From Anoplopoma fimbria (taxonomy: Eukaryota; Chordata; Actinopteri; Perciformes; Anoplopomatidae), in contig NC_072456.1 in NCBI RefSeq assembly GCF_027596085.1, positions 23,766,218 to 23,830,217 of the forward strand: a stretch of 64,000 nucleotides of DNA, in the 5' to 3' direction. Shown one piece after another: positions 48,401 through 62,142 of this stretch; position 1 is the stretch's first letter, and each line of letters starts with the position of its first letter. The notes beneath the pieces were generated by a model that saw only the letters and a program-made list of their open reading frames with translations, was not told the origin of the DNA and made no database searches. The position numbers and the translations under genes are program-made.

Positions 48401-50100
48401 AAACAAACTTAGTTTAGAGGGAACAATTTTGAATAAATATCTACGTGCGATTCATTTTGACTGATATTGCATTGGTGATATCAGAGGGAGAGCACCGTCA
48501 TTACTTTAATTTGAACTTCCGAGCACTGTGAACCTTTTCTCTTTCTTTTCCCGCATAGATATGAGAGTTTTTCAGTGAATTTACATGTACCCTTGAACAA
48601 TCACATTCAAAGCTATAGCTATACCTGTACAGAGGCTGAGTCTTGAAAAGTACAACATGTTCTGCTTTCACTCTTAAAGGACAACCCATGAAAATTATAA
48701 AACCTTTTCAACACACTGATCCAAGTTTTATAACCTTAAAACCTTTTAAAAACACGATGATCTAGTCAAGGGCAGTATTCCTCAGTTCCACACATCTGTT
48801 TGCATATAATGATTGTTTCGACCGGATTGTTAAGAGTTTGTTACTCTTTCCTAAATACATTTTACTCTCTGCCGTTCAAGAGTGTCTTCTCTTGCTATCA
48901 TGGTGCTCCCTCCGCTCATAAGAGATTCAGTTTTTGCTCTAAGCTGCTGATTCTGTAGCCGGAGAACAATCTGCAGCCTCTCTGACCTTCATGTGCTGAG
49001 GAGATGCATTTACAAATCTCTTTGGATTAGGTAAAACATTTCTCCACAGCCGAAAATATCAATAACATGAATAAGATTTTGCTCTAAATCTTCTTTTTAA
49101 ATATATTTTAAATCTGGAGTTTAAAGCAACAGAGTAGGTCGCCAAGGGCAAATCCCTCAGTGAAAAGAGTGTAGGAGGCAGAGAAGGAGAGGAGGGAGGA
49201 GACGGAATAAGTGAGATGGATCAAAGGTAAGTGGAAAGAGGGCGAAATGGGAAGAAGAAAAAAAAGATTGAGATTCTGTTTTGGCAGCAAACTGTTGGTG
49301 AATACGCCCACTGTTGTGCTGTTTCACCTCAGAGACCTTCACTTCACCTGAACTTCCTCTGATGAGCTGAATATGAGTCCTCTCTTATCAATGGATGGTT
49401 TCATTGCCTCACAGCACTGTCTCCTGTAAAAAACAAAACACAACCTCCTTTCTCTGTCTTCCTCCCTGCTCTCTCTCTCTTTCTTTATCCCTCTCTCTCG
49501 TTCCTCTCATCTCCTTTGATATCATTTCATTATTATTCCGAAACACCGGAAGAAGCCACACTGCCAGGTTCTGCTTTCCGTCGACGATCAATCACACTGA
49601 ATATAGCATCTCTTTTACATCCTCTTTTTCTGGCTGGCTGAGTGATGTTTTTTTCTCGCTCGGCTCGGTGAGTTCCAAGGACAGTTCTCATTAGTTTCTT
49701 TTAAAATTCACGGCTGAAAATGACCTTCCGCTCTCCGCCGTTGCTGTGCAGAAGTTACAGATTTTGTTACAGCCACTTGGAGCGACCCTCCTAACAATCC
49801 CTGATATTAGGAGTTTTAGGCCCAAACAGTTCTGGGGAATCCCTGAGAGGAACGGCCCTCTACATACACAAGTGCTTTTTGTCTGTTTGCATTCACACCA
49901 CCAACAGGAAGCCATTCAGGGGGTTTGCATTGTTCGCTACAAGCTTTCTAAGCTTTTTTTAGCATTATAATAATAAATAAACAACTCTGTTATAGTCCAC
50001 ATATTAACTCAAGCTAAAAAGCCGTCACAAAAGCACCTTTTGCAAATTCAGTTTTAATTTGCTCTCATTCCTTGGCTTACTGGGTGTGCTTTATGTTTGA

Positions 50101-50516
50101 GTTTTTGTGCTACTGAGATAGCCTTTGTGCCATTGGGTTAGCCTTTGTGCCATTGGGTTAGCCTTTGTGCCATTGGGTTAGCCTTTGTGCTACTGATATA
50201 GCCTTTGTGCCATTGGGTTAGCATTTGTGCCATTGGGTTAGCCTTTGTGCTACTGAGATAGCTTTGTGCCATTGGGTTAGCCTTTGTGCCATTGGGTTAG
50301 CCTTTGTGCTACTGATATAGCCTTTGTGCCATTGGGTTAGCCTTTGTGCTACTGAGATAGACTTTGTGCCACTGGGTTAGCCTTTTGCTACTGGGTTAAC
50401 CATTGTGCCACTGGGTGTGCTTTGTGCTACTGGATTAGCATTTGTGCTACTGGTATAGCCTTAGTGTTATTGAGTTAGCTTTGTGCTACTGAAATAGCCT
50501 TTCTGATACTTGGTTA
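50101..50516. repeat. 20-bp minisatellite, about 21 units of two types
   Basis: The units are GCCTTTGTGCCATTGGGTTA (type A) and GCCTTTGTGCTACTGAGATA (type B). They are nearly perfect from 50121 to about 50360, in the order A-A-A-B-A-A-B-A-A-B-A-B, and increasingly diverged toward 50516. The B type seeds both diverged edges. There are stops in several frames and no sign of coding. Confidence 0.95.
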
Positions 50517-51467
50517 GGTAACTTTTAAACTTCACTATCGGCCCATTTATTCATGTTTTTTGGTTACAAATTGTTTGTGTTTTGTGGGTTTTTTTAAAGG
50601 GCAGTTGTTGTTGCTGCATTGGCTCATGTGACCAATAACCCTACATTTAAGTCACTCAGGGTTCCTCTTGCTCTGTGTGTGCTGCATACCTTCTCCGAAA
50701 TAGGAACTAAAAAAGGTTATTGAGATGCGGACATAATAAAAACGTTTTTAAAACTAAGCCACAGTTTCTCTAGTCCGAAAGGCATATTATGTCCAGAGCC
50801 CTGAGATGTTTGGCATGCACATGAGTGGCGTTTCCATGAAGCTTACATAAGCACACCCATGCATGTCTCTTGCAAAACTTTCTCATGATAACCAATGTAA
50901 TGGCTTAAAAACTTACTATTTATGCTCCAGATTTGTCCTGATTCTTGTGATTTTGAGATGAGCAGATAAATTAAAGGCATGAAAAGACAGCTCATCATAA
51001 CCTTGTTCTCGGGTCGATATCAGGCTCATCTGGCAGGCATGGCCAATCAGTGGGGATCTCTGGTATTATCCTGCATTATCTCCTAATGACGCTGCCAAAG
51101 TTCAAGAAGATTATGAAAAGCAACAAGGGGTTTAGCATCATCTCACGCCTGACAGTCTCTTACTTAACCCCGAAGCCGCTCTGCCTCTCTTCTCCTTCCA
51201 GTCTTTATCTCGCACATAAACATAAGAGGCTGCAGGCCAAAGGCATTTTTTCCTCCGTCTCCACACATGCACACCAAGCCGCTTATGCAAATCAAAAAGA
51301 AAAAAAGAGAAAAGATTAATGTGCATCTTAACCCTGTTTATCTTCCTCATCTTTATTGCGGCCAGGTTGTTGAATAGCTTCACCCATGAATCTGCATCCA
51401 CGTCTGTCCTAATGACGGCCGCAGATGGCGCCGCCTCGGCTCACTAACAGCTTCTTTTACAATCCTC

Positions 51468-51503
51468 TGTGTGTGTGTGGGGGGGTGTGTGTGTGTGTGT
51501 GTG
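51468..51503. repeat. Interrupted (GT)n microsatellite
   Basis: A GT tract split by a run of seven G, continuing into mixed TG/CG repeats to about 51538. Confidence 0.9.
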
Positions 51504-51800
51504 AGTGTGCGTGCGTGTTTGTGCGTCTGTTTGTGTGCATGAGTCAGACCTGAGGAGCAAAGCCAGCACAAACATCAGCGTGAGCCAGGTCCTTTATACA
51601 CTGTCGCCCTCACATTCTGCTCTGCCAGCTGTGTGTACACTGTGCACTGTTTTGTAAAATGCCCCCGACTGACTATCGGGAAATCTGGCTTTAATAAGCT
51701 GCTGTTAGTACAAGTAACTAAGTACATTTACCCTAGTACGGTACACCTGGGAGGTAATTGTAATTGTACTTTACTGAGTATTTCCCAGACCGCAACATCA

Positions 51801-51872
51801 GGTTCTGAAAAGTGAAGCTAATGATGAAGTGCCTTAAACTTGCATTCTGTCTAATGGCCAGCAGGGGGCGAC
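51801..51872 (+). repeat. Family C fragment
   Basis: GTTCTGAAAAGTGAAGCTAA through ACTTGCATTCTGTCTAATGG to CCAGCAGGGGGCGACT matches the 5' part of the copy at 61128. It is truncated after the GGCGAC block. Confidence 0.75.
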
Positions 51873-53061
51873 TGAACAGTCACAGACGTGAACAGTTTTC
51901 TTTTTTATTTTGTCATGCACATGCAAGTGCCAAACCCACATGGCCTTATTACACAAAGTCTTAATCCACAAAGTAGACAGGCACTATATTTGTCAGATAA
52001 GTACAGTACTTGAGCAAATGTAGTTGTAGTAACTTTCCACCACTGCTTATACTTTAAAATATTCAAAGCAAACAAAGAACTGTGTTATAAACTGTGCCAG
52101 TGAAAGGTCAACTACCTTAAAAACAGTGCACATTAAATATTTAATTTAACGTTGGTTTTTAGTCCCGTAACTTATGTACTTAAGTAATGCCACAGCCGTA
52201 GTTATTTTAATCCAAACCTAACCGAGTTGTTTCCTGTCTAGACAAAAGTTTATTTGCATTTTACGACCGGAAACAATTGGACATTTGAAAGCCCCAAAAA
52301 ATTAGGAAAAACAACTGAATTTTTTGGCAAATTTGTACTGTAGTATTGATACCTTACTTTAAGGCTACTTTATTTCGTTCTCTACATTTTCAGTATTCTC
52401 TGGCGTATTCTCTCCAGACAAATCCAGACTACCAAGATTATCTATACAGCAAACGGCAATGCATCGTGGTAGTCCTTATAATCTTATAACATATTAAATC
52501 AGAAAGATGTGTGATATAGACGTTTCCACACAACAACACAGAAATATAACAACAGTTTCTAAGGTCAGAAGTTTGCCTCTTTACCACTGCTTCCTCTGGG
52601 AAGTCACTCGAAGTTCCTTAAAAGATGAAAGTGCACAGAAGCCATTAAGTGAATTGTAGGTGTTGGTATGGGACGGGGGGGGTTGTGACCGAGGTGAGAT
52701 AAGGTTCAGCTGTTAGTGTACTCCTGGAGCCACTCAATCCTTTCTCTCCCCCTGCTGGACCACAATAGCTCACTGGCCAGTCAATTTCCACATCCTGGTG
52801 GAAGGACAGATACCCTTGAGTCTTCCCCCATTCCTCAGCACTCCACATTCCAGATGTTTTTGTGCCTTTCCCCCCAGTTTTCCTCTTATCTTTCCACCTT
52901 CATTTTATTCCCTCACATCCCTTTCTCCCACCGCCACCTATCTCTCTTCCACACATCTTATTCTTTGTGTTGCTTTTCCCCGCATGCCTTTCACTCCGTC
53001 CTTCCCTGTGACTTTGTGGGGTTTTTGTTTTGCTGAGGCGGTTTCCTTTCCTTCATCTCTT

Positions 53062-53096
<35 letters not shown>
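53062..53096. repeat. (CA)n microsatellite
   Basis: About 17 uninterrupted CA units following a C/T-rich stretch. Confidence 0.95.
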
Positions 53097-53101
<5 letters not shown>

Positions 53102-56100
53102 GTTTGAACTCTTTTATTTACCTCCCACTATTCTCTTTCAAACAAATCAGGGTTTTTCGAGAGCCCAGTGGGTCCAGTGTGACGGCTCGCTACCAAAGAG
53201 GAGAGCTAATGGAAAGATGGAGGCTAAATGGTAAAAGCTGAAGCACACTTTTTCTTTCGAGGCATCTGTAGATGACCTGGCAGACTCTACCATTCATTAG
53301 CCACAGTGCACTCCATTAGATGGTTAACACTTTCAATTAACTCAACACTGCTGCCTGTTTAATACAACCCGCACTCTGGGGGAAACCTCTCACAATTTGG
53401 CCAATTACCAGTCTCCGAGAAAAACAACTGCTTTTCAATGCATAATATGTATCAGGAGCAGCAGCATGCTGCGGCTGAATTACACACAGAATGCATGAGG
53501 CATTAAGGCAGATCATTTAAAGGAGATGGGGTAATTTAAAAAGCTAATTTCCTATTGTCTAATGCTGTATGGATATGGTCTGTTTGTGTGTTCCATCATA
53601 ACAATGTCGAGGTCTGAAGCAAAGTAAAACTTAAGTCCTGCAGGGATAATCGCAGAGCGCCGCATTGCCTCCATGTTTTGGCTGCAATGAGCTCAGTCAA
53701 CTAGTGAATCATGTGCTCAGACATTTGTGGAGAAGAATGGAGGAAGTTTCAGATCTTAATGGTGATTATTTATTCAAAAATGAATGTGCTATGAATCAAT
53801 AATATTGGCAATATGTTAACAAGTTTCTAGGTTTTTACATATTGCTCTTTGTAGAATATAATATTACTCTTGGCGGTAGTGAGGTTATTCACATACTGAA
53901 CTGTGCTTGTGGCTAAATGTATGTTGGAATAACAAGATTTAGAATTCAGATTTCAGAATAAGAGCTTTTGGAAGACAGGATTCCTTAAAACATTTGCTGG
54001 AACCAACTATTTGCAGTCTATGTTTTCAGTAAACATAAGCGTAATGGCTTTCCAAGCGGGAAGAATTTTAGATAAACAAACAAAGAGCAACATGTCACGT
54101 CTTTCTGTATGATTTAAATGTGGTTAATTGTGAATCGTCTATATATTTCATTTTGGCGTAATACACTTTTATTTTCTATCAGCTTGTGTTTTGATTTGCA
54201 ATAAAATGCACCAGAAGAAAATGTCACCATGTGGCAATGAAGTAGACCACAAGATGGTGCTGCTATGGAGAAAAGAGTAAAGGTGAGGACAGGTGGAGAC
54301 ACAGGTGAAACAGACGATTGTCTGATTACTGAATGATACGATTAACCTATTGGATGCTTTGTAAAAATGCATATAAAGTGGTTTCTAACTCCTCACTCCT
54401 GTTTGACACAGACCTGAGCACAAACACTGGGCTATGATTTATGTAAACGTCAGACAGAGTGATTGTTTGTGTGTCTAGGTCACCTTCTCCAGTTACTGAT
54501 GTTCAGTTCAAAAACCAACCGCAGCAGCACGAATCTGTTTGGGTTGAGGAAATCAATGTTTGCTCTTTATTCCCTCGGTTTGTCATTATTTACTCAAGGC
54601 TAATAACGATTTCTGTCAGGACAAGTTTGGGACAACACACTTTGATGTCTACCAGTCAAGTCAGATGGTCATTGCTTACTTTTGCTAACCTAATATGAAA
54701 TAATCTACACCTTGGGCACGCTGCAGAGTTGGATTTAGGGAAATCTAGGCTAAAAGAAAAATACTTATATTTTATTTATAACCAATTTCACAACACTGGT
54801 CCTTCACATTCACACAGGTGTTTTCACCTAATGTCTGATTACCCCTCTTGTAAGGTTAGGGATTATCTGGGAACCACCTTAAAGTGTTTGAATATTTCTG
54901 TGATGTATGCTTTTAAATATTTCTCTATTAAGTGTCTTGAGTATTTTTTAAAGTTTTAAAGTTCCTAAATTAATTGTATTTTGAGTATTATTATTATTAT
55001 TATTAAGAATTCTAACAACACAATGAAAAAAATGTGTTAATGTTGCAACTTTCTACTTTCCATCACACAATGCTGCTGTTAAAAAAAAAGTTTGTATTTC
55101 AAAGGGGATATTCCTCTGAAAATAAAAGGTTAAATGTAAATAAAATAAAATGCAATGGGGTGCATTGTAGCAACATGAAAATTAACCTTAACTGAATTAA
55201 TTTTTTTATCCAATTTTTGTCCTCTTTTTATGTGTGTTTGCTGTAGATTTCCAATGCATATCTTAAAAATCATTAAAAATGTAAACATGTGACACTACAA
55301 CTGTGAGTGACGTCGCAAAACTAATTAATTGTCCATGATCTCAGTTTACCTCTCATGAACTACTGAATGTTTTAAGTAGGAAGTTGTGAATGTCTAATAC
55401 ACTGAAAGCTGTACACACCCAAACAGGTGTTTTCACTTCTTGTCTGATAGCTCGTGTGGCGCATCACTGCACAGGTGTATCTAACCTCATTAACGATGGC
55501 TGCGTTCAGGGTCCTGGTTTTCGCTCACTGGACTGTAACTGACACAGTGAAGAGACAAGTCAAAACATCTGCTGTGAAAGAGCTCTAAGGGTGACAAAGA
55601 TGTAATTTGACCCACCCAGACGGGAGAAATGAAAAAACACACCAGGAGAAGGGAGATGTCAGTCAGTCAGTCTGTCAGAGAAGAAGTCTAATCAGGCCTG
55701 AGTGTAAATACCTGTGAGGTGGACCAGCAGTGTGTGAGAAGCCTTTAAATTCACTTCTATCAATATATCTGACTGCTATAAATCCTGTTTCATTCTATTC
55801 TTCTTGTCACTTCTCTGTGACTCCTCTCTGCTTTTTTTTCCTCCTCCCTGTTTCGGAGGCCACGACCTCTGTCACAAGTTGATAAATGAGAAGCGAGCGA
55901 AAGCCAGCGCCGTCCCATCTCTTTGTATTTAATGTGTGGCGGCCCTCTGTTGTTATAGGGTCATCTAATTTCATTTCATGCTCACGAGTAAAGAAGGGGA
56001 CAAGGAGGCCTGTTGAAATAAAAGCAAACCGTCCTGCTACCTGTCTGTCTTTTCTCTCTCTCCGTCTTTACATTGAAGGTTTCTCTTGTCATTAAATAAA

Positions 56101-58505
56101 CAGAGTGTGAAGAAGCTTTAATCAAGGCCAGTGCCTCTCTAATGTTCTGCCTCATGAGGATTTTTCTCCTGCCTGGCCTGTTGAGCTCACCATCTGTGGG
56201 ATGTGTGGGTTTCTTTGAGCACTCACTCGGTCCAACACGCAGCTTACAGTCCCTCTTGTTAACAAAAGCATATTGCACACAAATCTGTCCTTTCTGTTGG
56301 CCAGAAGCGCTGGCAGTCAGAAACGTGAAGTAGAGGCATTTTTTATTTGTGATGACCTTGCTCTTACATAAGATGGAGTTTTGCATGCAAAGTGAATTTT
56401 AAATGAGTTACCATGACAATCCTGAGCACATCAAAAAACATCTAAATTACTTCAAATGCGGAATGCATAATCCTCCATAAATTATAAATGTCATAGTGCA
56501 TCAAGTGGGACTTTGCTTATTAATTTAGTGGCTGTGACTCTAAATTCAAACAACAGCACAGCCTGATGGGGCTGGTGAGAGCGAGGATATAATCATTAAA
56601 AACATCGACCTTCATCATCGAGGTCATATTAGAGATTTATTTTTGCTGTCGGAAATGTAAAAGAAAAACAAAGCTGTTAATACATTTATTGACTCACTGG
56701 CTGTGATTGTGGTTTTAATATATTCTATTACAGGTCAAGTTCATCACTTACAGCCTTTATTTCAAGATGTTGGACTTGCGATGAACCTGACTTTAATCAC
56801 ATGCTGCCAGTTGCTATGACGATGACATGGTTTTTGTGTTGGCACCACACCAAGATGCTCCCACTCGGAGCTCGGAGTTCAGCGCTCAGCAGTTTCTCTC
56901 ACTGGCACAAGAACTCCAGAATGAAACGTTCATCGCTCATCAGCTGTGGTTCCTTCTCACTAAATTGATTTTATAACTAGAAAATCTTAAATGTAACACA
57001 AAGGTAAAAGTGTTGTGAGACTCTTCAGGTATCTTAAAGTTGTAATATTAAAGATTTTGGAAGATGAGGTAACAGAAAGTGTCCAATGAAAGTATTGCAA
57101 TATTAATATATTTGCAGTATGACGAACTGGGAATTGGTCTGTGGAAACCATAGATTGTGTAAAAAATGAATGTCGTCTTTGTGACGTCACCCTGTAGAGT
57201 CTTGACTCTGCCGAGACTTTATCATCACACGTCACCCGCTGATAATAAACAATTATCTTTCTTCATCTTACCGGTCTCTTCTGATTGAAATATTGCTGGT
57301 AGTAATGGAACAAGGCGGAGCAGCCACAGTGAGCTGTTAGATGAAGAGCTGCGTTTGCAGACTAATGACCTGTGCATAACAGAATTATGGAAAAATACAA
57401 AAACATTGTCTAACTTCTTTAAAGAAACAAAAAAAGTTTGGTTTGGTCTTTGTTCTTAAGTGAGCAGCTTTGTATATACTTTTGATTCTTTTTTTAGCTC
57501 TGTGCTCCTGGAATTTTTCTGTGCTCTTGTTACTGTTAAGTTATTTGTAATGTGTTTAAAAAAAGGTGCGATATAAATAAAGTTTTACTTACTTACTAAC
57601 TCATATTCCATTTCTGCCACACTGGCCCTTTAAGTGAAATCTCTCGACAAACCTTCCAATGGAAGCACCAACATCAGGTCAAACATGTAATTCGTCCTGT
57701 ACTTTTATGAGCAAATATCTTCAAAACTAGTGACTTCATCATTGTGAGTATGTTAGCATGCCGATGTTAGCATGTAGCTCAAAGCACTACTTACAGCAGT
57801 TTTTCTCAAATTGAGGAACTAGTACCCCCAAGGGGCCCTTTGGGGTACTGTAGGGGGTACTAGACATTTTTACTAGGCAAATTAATTACATAAACACAAT
57901 TATTATACAATAATAAGTTTAAAAAAAGAATTAAAGTTTGATAACCTGATATTATATTCAATAGTCCTATTTTCAATGCAATCGTAAACTGTGGACTGCT
58001 CCAACAAACGCAATCATGTTCACAATGACGTTTGTTCCGTTTTGTTTTGCGCTGGTCAGGGAGGTACTTGGCTGAAAAAAGAGATTTCAAAGGGAGTACA
58101 TACCTGAAAATGTTTAAGAAACCATTGAAGAGCCATCGTGTGGCATTTAGTTTCAACGCGTATCCTCTCAATGAAGAGCCTGATTGTCCATTAAACTCAT
58201 GATCAGCAACTTAATTCCCTGAACTGTCCTGCAGCAGCGAGAATCTGAACCTCCGATCGCTCGCCATGATTAGGTCTGCACCTTGTGTGCTTCCTCGCTG
58301 CCATTAGTGAGTGTGAAAACTGCAAAGTCCTCTGTATAAAAGCACTGTATGGATGCAGTCCATTAAACTCATCAGACCTTTTAGGGAACGTTTGTATCCT
58401 GTATTGGAGTGCATTTGCTATATTTCTTTGTTCATTTAATACGTTTTTTTTTATTATTTCTCCACCATCAGTAGATCTCTTCATATTGGGGAAAAAACTG
58501 CAGCC

Positions 58506-59429
58506 AAACACAACAATTTCAAGACTTTTATTGTTTTTCAAGACCATTCATTTGTTCTGTAGTGGCAAACATACTCTGTAATAAAGGTTGCTGCGTGTAC
58601 CATTTATAGTGCATTTTGTGGCCCAGGTAGCTTAGAAGAGCTGCAGTATGTGAGGTAAATAGCAACTATTGTAGCTTTGCATTTCTGCTTATTCAGCCTC
58701 AGGAACTACTCTCAGCCAAGCAACACATGCTCGCTTCAGTCTGAGCTAAGATGCTATCATAGAATAAAGCTCTGTGTATTCCAAAGTGCAAATATATTTT
58801 AGAGCTGGTGCAATATTTACTATTTGTTCAGCTCTGAAGATGAGATTGCCAGGTCTTGGTTAATGAGGAGAATGACTCGCATTGTGCCAGAGGGTTGCTA
58901 ACCAAGCATGGCACTCAGATACAGGCAATTACACTCGGCACAATCAAAACTTCAACTTATGCAGATGATGCTGACTTGCTCAGAGATGAATGTTTTCACC
59001 CTGGCACTGGGTTTCTGGCTCAATCTGGAGCTCAGGAGCCACAGCGGGGGCCAACATATGATCCACACACACACACACTAACAAACATACACACACTCAC
59101 GTAAACAAGGATATTCATGGCAGACTCTCTGATCTGATTTGTGCCTGAGTGATGATCAAGCTGCTGTTTAACCTCACCGTTTCCCAGCGACAGATGCGCT
59201 AACACTCTCACTCCTTAAGATGACTGATTGACCGACTGGAGAATATAAAGATGCCGCCTTTAATTTCTACACAGCCTCGCTTCTTGTCTCTAACAAATCT
59301 GCAAATGAGAGCATCTTGTCGGCAGGCGTTTAACTTTGAAAGCGATGAATGGAGTCGGCTGCTATGGCGACGGTTGTTGCTGTCAAATCTAGATTCACAC
59401 CCCCTCGTCTCACTCTCAGTCTCTCCACT
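58506..59429 (-). other. hapln4 3' UTR (probable extent)
   Basis: No coding sequence follows the stop codon on the - strand. Two candidate poly(A) signals occur: ATTAAA at 59264-59259, about 165 bp after the stop, and AATAAA at 58532-58527, followed on the - strand by a TTGTTGTGTTTGG-like GT-rich region. The distal one has the better context. Confidence 0.4.
58527..58532 (-). terminator. Candidate hapln4 poly(A) signal AATAAA
   Basis: The - strand hexamer is followed within 15-25 bases by a GT-rich stretch, as expected of a cleavage region. A + strand AATAAA also occurs at 58580-58585, but no + strand gene is known to end there. Confidence 0.35.
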
Positions 59430-59909
<480 letters not shown>

Positions 59910-61127
59910 TCATGAGGGCAAAAGGGAAGGAAAGAGAGAGGAGTGAATGAGAGAGCGAAGCCCCCAGAGACGAGCCGAGGCCTGAGGGAAGATATTCACA
60001 GTTTTCCCAGCTTCTCCGTCTGACTGTGTTCAGAATATTTAATCGTTCCAACAACCGTCTGGGCAGCTCCTCAAAATCGAAAACCAATACTCTCTAACTC
60101 CAAATTACTCTTAAAACGTTTCCATTTTTACTTTCATCTCACCTCTTGGGAGACTTTTTTTTTTTTTTTTTCGTCTGGCAGTTTTAAAGAAATTGGTGTC
60201 CTGATTGGCTGAATTGTTTCAACTGAACCGAATCACAAGTTAAGCTTTATCTAAGAAAAGAAGCAAAGGATTTAAAGACACAATAAAGAGGTTGGCGGTT
60301 TCCTCTAAACAGCCACAACTGCTATCATGAAAATCACGTCCGCAACCTCGGGTTTGCACTTGGCTCAGCTATTGATTTTATGCTTGCTTATGTGACTGCT
60401 GGCTATTAGAGAGGCAGAATATTGTCTCATATTTCCCCGGGGGACGCTCAGTAAATACCTTCCAGCTGGACTGAGCAACAGCATCGGTCACGACCACTGT
60501 CGAAACCTCCTGCCCACAACAGACTGGCCGCAATAATTAACACACAGGGGAAGCCATGAGCAATCGTTTAAGGTTTCTGTCATACTCCTTTTTTTTCCCT
60601 TGCCAAGGAAAAGCACTGGCACTGCTTCTTTGTTCCAGTTTAGACTGTCCCAAAATTGTTTAGGATTCACTGAAGAGCCTTGTCTTTTATCTAGATAATA
60701 AAAAAAAAACTTTTTGCTTTTAAGAATGCATGAGAAGTTTTCCATTCTCTTTCAAGCTTCGAAGAGGCTCCGGCAGGATTGAATTGACGTTTTTTCCAAA
60801 CTGAATTTTTTAACCAACGGTGTACTGTATGTTTCACTTATTGGTCAATGTTTAAAAGCAGTTGTTAGACAATTTTGGGAAATATTTGCTATCTTGCAGA
60901 GAGTTAAGGCCTTTTCACACCGGGACTGTGATGATCAAACTACATATATATTGTATATTGCATGTTATATTTCTTCGGCTTTTATTGTGAAAGGTAAGAA
61001 CGGAAGGAGTGGATCTGGTCTGCGCTGCTTTTGTCAAGTTTGAAAGGAGTAATAAAGTTAGCTGTCTTGGTTTGGACTAAGTAGCTTGTTGTTGTTGTTG
61101 TTTCATTAATATAAACCAGGCGGTAAC

Positions 61128-61256
61128 GTACGGTTCTGAAAAGTGAAGCCAATGCTGAAGTGTCTTAAACCTGCATTCTTTCTAATGTCCATCAGGGGGC
61201 GACTCCTCTGGTTGCAAAAAAAGTTTGATTGTATAGAAGTCTATGAGAAAATGTCC
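61128..61256 (+). repeat. Family C fragment
   Basis: GTTCTGAAAAGTGAAGCCAA through TCAGGGGGCGACTCCTCTGG to AGAAGTCTATGAGAAAATG matches copies C1 and C3, and its first 70 bp match the fragment at 51.8 kb. It stops abruptly after the AAAATG block. Confidence 0.75.
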
Positions 61257-61436
61257 CTACTAAAGCAAACAATGACCACTTAGAGTAAATTATAATCACA
61301 ACATAATGTATTATAACAGTGATTGTAATCCACTTTTAAAATATTTTAAATTAACTACACTGGGTTTCCTTGCAAAAACATTTCAGTGAATGACGCCGCA
61401 ATTATGAAGTATGATGATACTTGACCTTCAGATAAG

Positions 61437-61495
61437 AGGGATAAGACAAGATAGTCCTTTATTAGTCCCACAGAGGGGAATTTTGCAATAAAAGT
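61437..61495 (-). mobile_element. Retroelement 3'-end scrap with (TTATC)-type tail
   Basis: GATAAGACAAGATAGTCCTT is followed by TATTAGTCCCACAGAGGGGA. This is the same terminus as at 11.33 kb, in the same orientation, with only about 50 bp left. Confidence 0.6.
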
Positions 61496-62142
61496 TATTA
61501 TAAAATCCTTTATAATGGGTTATGATTATTGTTATAAAGCGTTATGCATATTTATGAGGGCTTAAAACTATAACGTTACAATGCTATAAGCATATTATAA
61601 CACATAATTATTATGTTCTAATGCATTATAGACATGGGCGTCATAGAAAGTGTTCCCAACCTTTTCTGACACTTTTATCTCCTCATACATGTTCGACTAC
61701 AGATAACTTCAATGATGTAAAAACAAATCCAGCCGCAGACTTCCACCTCAGTTTGTCTGAGCTTATGACCCTGGAGGTGTGTGACGGAGAAACTAGCAGA
61801 CTCTCAGTGGGGATGTGATGTAAATCAAAGAACTGTGGGGATGAAAGCCGATGCCTGGCACCCAGAGGACACCGTGGCCCGGGCAGGACCCGAATCAACA
61901 CCGCCTGATCTAAATCCAATGGCCCGAGGCCAGAGAGATCACAGGCAGAGATCAGAGACGTGGGCCTATAAATTTCCCCACGGTCCGACACTCGTGATGT
62001 ATCCTCTTTCTATACAGTTCCACAACAATCGAGCTCCTCTGCTGTCTCCTTCTCATTAGAAACAGATGCTGCATGCTCAGCTAGATGTCTGTGTTTAGTC
62101 GTATGATCATGTCGATGGACCACAAAGTGTTTCTGATCTTCA

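Larger units (their letters stand above)
43166..58505. other. Non-coding interval between the ncan and hapln4 3' ends
   Basis: About 15 kb with no recognisable coding exon on either strand. It contains a diverged tandem duplication (45.19-45.48 kb), paired TTACGTAA motifs (46.33-46.37 kb), a 20-bp minisatellite (50.1-50.5 kb), a family-C fragment (51.8 kb), GT and CA microsatellites (51.47 and 53.06 kb), and two ordered AT-rich stretches that could be conserved regulatory sequence (53.27-53.61 and 56.40-56.76 kb). The remaining parts, 43.2-45.1, 46.5-50.0, 54-56.3 and 57-58.5 kb, show nothing I can name. Confidence 0.75.

Noticed and set aside
58580..58585. Plus-strand AATAAA with a GT-rich downstream region as an ncan poly(A) signal
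   Set aside because: It is 16 kb beyond the ncan stop and inside the likely hapln4 3' UTR region. Nothing links it to a plus-strand transcript.
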